Positions 59,060 to 64,000 of a stretch of DNA of 64,000 bases are shown piece by piece. Source of the DNA: Sympetrum striolatum (lineage: Eukaryota; Arthropoda; Insecta; Odonata; Libellulidae); contig OX388348.1 in the NCBI GenBank assembly GCA_947579665.1, forward strand, positions 17,918,001 through 17,982,000. The letters are read 5' to 3'. Under the pieces are notes generated by a model. It was given only the letters and a program-made list of their open reading frames with translations, did not search any database and was not told the DNA's origin. The position numbers were made by a program, and so were the translations under genes. Each line of letters begins with the position of its first letter. Positions within the stretch are counted from its first letter, which is position 1.

Positions 59060-59525
59060 TTTGAATAAATGTATTTACCGTTGTTTTTACACTAATATAA
59101 TTGCAATTTTACTTTTACGATTTTAAAATTACAATTTCATCATTAAAATTCTATTATTTCCCTTTTTTATTACAATCTTATAATTAAAATCTTATCACTA
59201 CACTTTAAAATCATAATAAATCATTACAGAAGTATTATTAAACAGTTTTCATTTCAGTTTTATCATTACAATCTTGTCATTAAAATGCTATTATTAATAT
59301 CCTATGATCACAATTTGTTTTTACAATTTTAAGTTAAGATTTATTTTTACATTTATAATATAAATGTAAATTTTATATCACTAACATTTTATTATTACGG
59401 TTTTATCATTACCATCTTGTTATGAAAATGTTGTGATTACAAGAATATCATTTATATTATATGATTACCATATTATCATTAAAATCTCATTATTACAGTT
59501 TTATTGTTATAGTTTTATCAAAGCA
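59060..59525. repeat. Degenerate short-period T/A-rich repeat
   Basis: Variations on 'tttatcattacaatcttgtcattaaaatgctattattaca' follow one another for over 400 bp at an irregular spacing of about 13-16 bases. It reads as an old, drifted tandem array. Confidence 0.6.
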
Positions 59526-59943
59526 AGTTTATAAATATTAGCGAAATTCTTCAATATAGTGTTGTTAAATTTCACTGAATGTTATTCATAATATTATATT
59601 TTCCTTTGCCTTGTTCTGCACTTGTCACGTATGCTGAAAATCTGTCTCCCACAAATATTTTTTCTTCCCTTTATTGAAAGTTGTCTTGGTTTATCTATGC
59701 CATTTTCATCGTTACAGGGCTACCTACAACTGTCCTTTTGGGAAGCCAACTGATTCAGAACACTTGTCTCCACTCGAAAGTTTGTCCCCGCGATTTATCA
59801 CTATCGTTCGTTATTCGTCATCCTATGGTTCTGTGTCATGAGTAATAACAAATTCAAAATTCACCATTCACACGGAATATCGAAATTTATCTACATGATG
59901 GATGGCCTTCATTTTGTGGGACATTCTAGTATATCGTACAGGA

Positions 59944-60108
59944 TGAATACGAAGCAATAAATATTTCGGTTTCCACAGCTATATTAAGGTCGACGTCTAT
60001 TTTAACTAGGCTCGTTCTCAACTCACCTTAAAACTCAGTTTGAAATTATTTGTCAGTTTTAATTAAACTTTTCTGTGGAAACTGAAATATTTAATTCTAT
60101 TTATTCAC
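59944..60108. repeat. Short inverted-repeat element
   Basis: Left ataaatatttcggtttccac (59957) and right gtggaaactgaaatatttaa (60075) are near-perfect complements, with similarity extending outward to 'gaata'. About 165 bp in all. No clear target duplication, so the class is open. Confidence 0.55.
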
Positions 60109-60794
60109 CATGAATAATATTTTTGAATCTGAATTGATGGTCAATATTAACAACGATGTTTCTTGTATTTTTTTCCTTACACTCTCGTATTCGTTTATGG
60201 AATTTTATTTGCATCGCTATATTTCTTCAAAGTTGCTTGCCAAGTCCGCTGAACCGTCATGTTCCCATAAAACCATTCATAGCTACAGGGATGTCTATGA
60301 GTTTCAACTAAGTACACAGTTCCCGAGTGTGGACGTCCAATGTCAGCACTCAGTCGAAACTAATCGTGTGATGCATTTCGTCGGCTTCAGTCAACGTCCA
60401 CGTAACAGTATCATACTCACCACCAAACAATGAAACGTAATTAGCGCGCATCGAAAATCAACATCAAACCGCTATCAATGGAAGACAGAATGACATTTCA
60501 AGAGCTATCGAACTCTTAAGCCATCGCAACGGTATTCGGAATTGTATTGTAGTTGAAAGTTCCGAAAAGTGAAGAAGCTAATAAAAGCACCTTCACTCCG
60601 TATTAAGTCATATGGGAGCTCGATCCCTCTTTAGTCTTTTCATTATCAAGATCAACTCTTTGTGGATAACCCTACAGCTTGGGAAGTCATTAGCGCCTCT
60701 TCGGTGGTGATCCTTGATATTGGAGGTTTTTAATAAACATTTATATACTGACTGGAGAACCACGGAGTGATAATTTTAGTGATCCCTCTGCTAC
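60109..60794. other. Non-coding, nothing recognised
   Basis: A 107-codon open frame (60110-60433) has no recognised domain and AT-rich codon content. I do not call it a gene. Confidence 0.35.
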
Positions 60795-60874
60795 TACGAG
60801 GTTTAGTCAATAAGAAAGTCGCAAAACAGGATAGAGGCAATAATAACCAAAATAAACTACTGAAATGCATTTCC

Positions 60875-61333
60875 CTATTCAACATATTCTCCCTGTACAT
60901 TCACATACTCCTATCCCATCTCTTTAAAAGTCCTTATAGCCGGCAGCTAATATGAAGACTTTTGGTTGCTGTCGCAGCCACCAAGTGACCACTTGGACTA
61001 CAGCAACATCATTTAGAAAATATTGGCCGCCCAGATTACTTCCTCGGGGCTCGAAATGTTGAATATCATTGGGGGATAAATCGGGACTATACGGTGGATT
61101 TTGTAACCGTTCCCAAAGAAATTTTCGTAGTAGCTCTTGTATTCGTCTTGCTATTGAGGGCGGACATTGTCATCCAGAAGAATTAGTCCCTCGGTCAGTT
61201 TCACATTCAGATCAGGTCTCCTTTCAGGAGACGCATTTCGCGAAGCACTCCTTCTGTGGATTATCAATTGGCCCACAAAAAATTGCACAACCGCACGCTG
61301 TTCTTCTAGTCTACTATTCAATGCACCGACCAT
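60875..61333 (-). pseudogene. Broken mariner transposase
   Basis: The minus strand starts M-V-G-A-L-N with an EEQRAVVQFF stretch (typical transposase N-terminal helix). It then jumps, without most of the DNA-binding and first catalytic region, to GLILLDDNVRPQ, the counterpart of the conserved LLHDNARPH block with the second catalytic Asp. After a stop and frameshift come NPPYSPDLSPND (mariner PPYSPDL-P-D signature; the third Asp is at the final D), LGGQYF, WWLRQQPK and KRWDRS with a GEYVE-like end. An internal deletion plus at least two frameshifts show it is inactive. Confidence 0.8.
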
Positions 61334-61469
61334 CTTGTACTGGCTGCTACTGACTGATTAGGTTGATAGGTATTGGAAGCGGTATCCTAAAGGGACAAAA
61401 AGCACTTAGACCGAGTTGATCCATTGTGCCATCCACCGCGATAAGTGATTGCGCAAGGAGCCCTATAGC

Positions 61470-61750
61470 CTTACAAAAGGCCAAGATGCCGCCAATGGGC
61501 AAGTCTCTAATATTGATGGGTTCCTAAAAAAAGGATGCCCATGAACCGAAGCCGAGTCCTGGAAGTAGCCAGGCATTCGCACGGAAGATGAAGACTCCTT
61601 CTCTTGGTTGTACCTTCTACAGCTTGGAGAGTCGGTGATTCCAACGTTGTAGAGATGCTTTTTCACCAGATATTGGCCTGATAATAGTCCTACTATAGCT
61701 CTTAGCCTCCTTTTATCAAGGAATAGGAGTTTCCTGGCATAGCTTGGGTT
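61470..61750 (-). pseudogene. LINE (Jockey/R1/I-like) ORF2 C-terminal fragment
   Basis: The minus strand reads RRLRAIVGLLSGQYL and KKHLYNVGITDSPSCRR, then an EKESS region where HVLCEC-like Cys residues appear in a shifted frame. From family knowledge, this LL-GH--L--HL---G--(D/E)--C--C---EET--H-L--C block is the Cys/His motif that ends insect non-LTR retrotransposon ORF2 proteins. Upstream (to about 61860) open sequence may be more of the same element. It sits wholly within the mariner boundaries. Confidence 0.7.
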
Positions 61751-61958
61751 TGGACCATCGATAAAATTCTTTCCTTGAACTGACTGGCTAACTGCCCAGT
61801 TAATGCCACGCCGCCACTACGACCAGTATACATATTTTGCTCTCTGTTGGCAAAATATGCGCTCTTAATAGCGTATAGTAAACTGACATTTGCGACTTAC
61901 TTATTGACGTAATTCAATACCCTCGTATAACAAATATCATAGTCAAGAGCATTGTGTA

Positions 61959-62511
61959 CACAAGGGTGGAGCGTTTCGCCACTTTTTTTCTGATCGAAAT
62001 TTAATACCCGGCAAAAGTGGCCCACCTACATAGACATTACTAATATAAAATATTTTCGAAATAAAAAATATATACTGTGAGAATGTTTGCCGCGAAGTTT
62101 TGAAATTTCGATAAAAGCATCAAAATTCTCAAAACATTTTTTTCTGTTAAAACAACCAATTCTTGCGTAAAAGAAATGTCACTTGCAAAGAAAACGGATG
62201 AACAAGCCTCAATATGCCATTTATATGCCTCTGGAGGTGGATGAGATGCCCCCTATGGTACTAGAAAATGAGACAAATTCAGTAAAATTAAGCTGCATTG
62301 TAGCTCCTTCCGTCCTCGTCAATTCCTTCACACGGTTGCTCATAGCGGTAGCTAATCATTGCTGTTTTGCACCAATTTATAACATTTAATATCTTATTTG
62401 TTGTATGAATATTTTCATTATATATTTTTACACAATGACTTAACTTAAAGGTGATGATATTGATTTTTATCGGAAGGAAGGAAAAAAGTGGCAAAACGCT
62501 CCACCCTAGTG
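61959..62511 (+). mobile_element. TA-flanked MITE with CAC(A/T)AGGGTGGAGCG ends
   Basis: 553 bp. Left TA + CACAAGGGTGGAGCGTTTCG, right (reverse) TA + CACTAGGGTGGAGCGTTTTG, both followed by ccacttttttt. Lies 127 bp before the receptor exon, in the intron. Small open frames only. TA flanks fit a Tc1/mariner-like class. An alternative reading takes GTGTACAC as an 8-bp duplication (hAT), because that octamer is a palindrome present at both borders. Confidence 0.75.
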
Positions 62512-62638
62512 TACACTTGCCCCCTTACCAAACTTCCTACTGTCTACCCTATCACTTTAAATACATTGGAGTTTACTGTTCTATGTATTTGGTATAAGTT
62601 GTATGCTGACGTAGTGGAATTCCTCTCTTTCTCACCAG

Positions 62639-62923
62639 ACGGCGGGGGAGTATCGTGAGGAATACGATCTGAGACGAGGGGGCGAATACTCTCGGTTCCA
62701 CGGTTACACGTACGACGGCGTGTGGGCCATCGCCTTGGCCATCCAACACGTGGCCAGAAGGTTACTCCACCGAACGAATCCCGTCACGAGCAGCGCAGGG
62801 TCAGGGCCAGGGCAGCCGCCGAAGAGGCTCAAGAGTGTGGCCGCAGACTTCCGCTACAGAGACCCGGTATGGGAGGATCTGTTCATAGACGCACTGCGGA
62901 ACACCAGCTTCGAAGGAGTAACC
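62639..62923 (+). CDS. GABA-B-R2: Internal exon of metabotropic GABA-B receptor, subunit-2 type (partial gene)
   Basis: GABA-B receptors are class C G-protein-coupled receptors of the plasma membrane; subunit 2 pairs with subunit 1 and couples to G proteins. This exon encodes 95 residues with no stop. Residues 18-27 read SRFHGYTYDG, followed by WAIALAIQ at 29-36, then a low-complexity S/G/P-rich insert around residues 49-60. It ends with ADFRYRDPVW and ALRNTSFEGVT. From family knowledge this is lobe 2 of the extracellular Venus-flytrap domain. The FHGY(A/T)YDG motif and the N-T-x-F-x-GVT ending fit subunit 2 better than subunit 1. The exon follows a polypyrimidine acceptor (tttctcaccag) and is followed by the donor gtaagt. 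Length 285 nt gives phase 0 at both ends. The preceding exon (lower ligand-binding region) and the following one (expected to begin with a GPV/I-R-F type segment) are not recognised in the window. No frameshift or odd residue is seen, so the gene is probably functional. Confidence 0.92.
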
Positions 62924-62989
62924 GTAAGTAATTCATCCTTTACCACCTATATTACAGATAATTGCTTCCGAAGTACGTATCATTGCAAT

Positions 62990-63415
62990 TTTCTGTTTGT
63001 GATTTTATTTTATTATATTTTGTAATTTCGTTTGAATGTTTTTGTGATATTAATTATCTTCTCATTGTGTACTTTTGCAGTTTTCCATGTTTTTGATTTT
63101 ATTTATTGCCTTTTTTTATTTCTTTATAGTACTGCTTATGTAATGTCTTCAACTTTCTTTTGCATCTTTTAGCTTCGACTATCAATATTTTTGCACTGGT
63201 TTTTCACACCCTCCTTCCTTGTGGCTGTATTCCTGTGCAGTGGATCTTTTTTCTTAAGAAAGTTAAGTTAGGTATTTTTCATGTATATTCCCTCCTAAGT
63301 TATCCCCTCTACCTCTATTCACCTACACACAATTTATGTTTATAATATCATTAACGAAAGATTTGATGAAAGAAGAGACTATTCAGTCTCAATCTTGCCT
63401 AAATTAAGATCTTAT
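62990..63415 (+). repeat. Dispersed repeat family A, long copy
   Basis: 'cttctcattgtgtacttttgcag', 'cacaccctccttccttgtgg', 'cctcctaagttatcccctct', 'attcacctacacacaattta', 'gaaagaagagactattcagt' and 'ctcaatcttgcctaaattaa'. It starts about 70 bp after the receptor exon, in the next intron, in the same orientation as the gene. Confidence 0.72.
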
Positions 63416-64000
63416 GAAGCAAAACTGTATCTTTCGCCTGACATAATCATACCGTCGAAGACGTTTTACATTGGAATGGGGACGATTAGTGACTCGAAAT
63501 AAATTACATAAATGAATTATTTACGGTTGAAAATCACAATCCTCAAAATTATCCATTGAGAAGTTTAAAGCAACCGGCAACGGGTCAGATATCAAAGAAT
63601 AAACTCCTTAAAAACTGTTTCTCTCAATCTGTTTATGAAGGGATCTTCATAGTTAAATTAATCTGAGTTAAAAGATTTTTCTCTTCCTTGTTTAAAATCA
63701 CATAATTGCTAAGGAGAACCGAACATTTCAACTTGGGCACAATTGAATTATATTAAAATCTAGAAAGAATTCTGGGGTTTCCAACCCGGTTGCCTCTTGC
63801 CAAAGGGTCGAAACGTCCGCCTCATTCCGTTAAACAATCCGGTTGTAATCCCGAGAACTCCTTTAGCAATCTATCCACCGGAAAAGCCGGAAATCTTACC
63901 TAACTAAGGAATTTGTAAAATTTCTTAATTGAATTCCGATTACAGAGGCTATTAGACGGTAATAAATTACTAACGGATTTCGAAACAAATTATACAACAA
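63416..64000. other. Intron sequence of the receptor gene, nothing recognised
   Basis: Follows the exon donor at 62924. No further exon, terminal repeat or coding motif seen before the window ends. Confidence 0.45.

Larger units (their letters stand above)
60795..61927 (-). mobile_element. Decayed mariner element with foreign LINE insert
   Basis: Left end TACGAGGTTTAGTCAATAAG then aaagtcgcaaaa; right end (reverse) TACGAGGGTATTGAATTACG then tcaataagtaagtcgcaaa. Both begin at a TA, as mariner elements do. The right repeat has about 9 extra bases. The transposase is on the minus strand (61333 to about 60875), broken. Between its start codon and the right terminal repeat lie about 500 bp containing a LINE ORF2 piece. 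Confidence 0.75.

Overview
The window looks like a stretch of an arthropod, probably insect, nuclear genome. It is AT-rich, has no prokaryotic gene organisation, and is crowded with eukaryotic transposon relics (hAT, piggyBac, mariner, pogo-like, LINE and SINE pieces). I recognise one host-gene piece with confidence: an exon at 62639-62923 on the + strand that encodes part of the extracellular domain of a metabotropic GABA-B receptor, subunit-2 type. It has a consensus acceptor, a consensus donor and intact phase-0 ends. I infer that much of the 62 kb to its left is one or more very large introns of that gene, or intergenic DNA before it. I found no second exon.

Layout. 0.6-1.7 kb: pieces of two dispersed repeat families, one with a tRNA-like promoter. 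5.7-8.3 kb and 25.3-27.8 kb: two copies of a non-autonomous hAT element, both 2533 bp, in opposite orientation, each with its own perfect 8-bp target duplication. 9.4 and 14.4 kb: tRNA-derived SINEs. 10.6 kb: a LINE ORF2 C-terminal fragment. 15.9-16.4 kb: a GC-rich 34-bp minisatellite of 14 units. 17.9-22.1 kb: a piggyBac-like element with very long terminal inverted repeats, a decayed Cys-rich transposase tail and an internal 51-bp minisatellite. 23.4-24.4, 31.6-33.4 and 33.9-35.0 kb: three copies of a family built from a hairpin head, a TG/CA tract and tandem units of about 317 bp. 30.4, 37.3, 40.3, 45.1, 54.4 and 62.0 kb: short inverted-repeat elements (MITEs) of different superfamilies. 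35.1 and 36.1 kb: two related long foldback hairpins. 57.2-57.4 kb: an inverted pair of hammerhead-like hairpins; the same fold recurs inside both hAT copies. 60.8-61.9 kb: a decayed mariner with a LINE ORF2 fragment between one terminal repeat and the transposase start.

The transposon fragments do not work together with the receptor gene; they are passengers. The most distinctive observations are the young inverted hAT pair about 17 kb apart (a possible inversion substrate), the recurring hammerhead-like hairpin, the hairpin-headed 317-bp tandem family, the long-TIR piggyBac-like element, and the same-orientation bias of seven copies of one dispersed repeat. Several GC-richer islands (for example 13.07-13.3, 15.5-15.8, 22.7-23.2, 28.1-28.4, 43.1-43.6 and 58.4-59.0 kb) are not obviously repetitive and could be conserved non-coding DNA, but I cannot assign a function from sequence alone.
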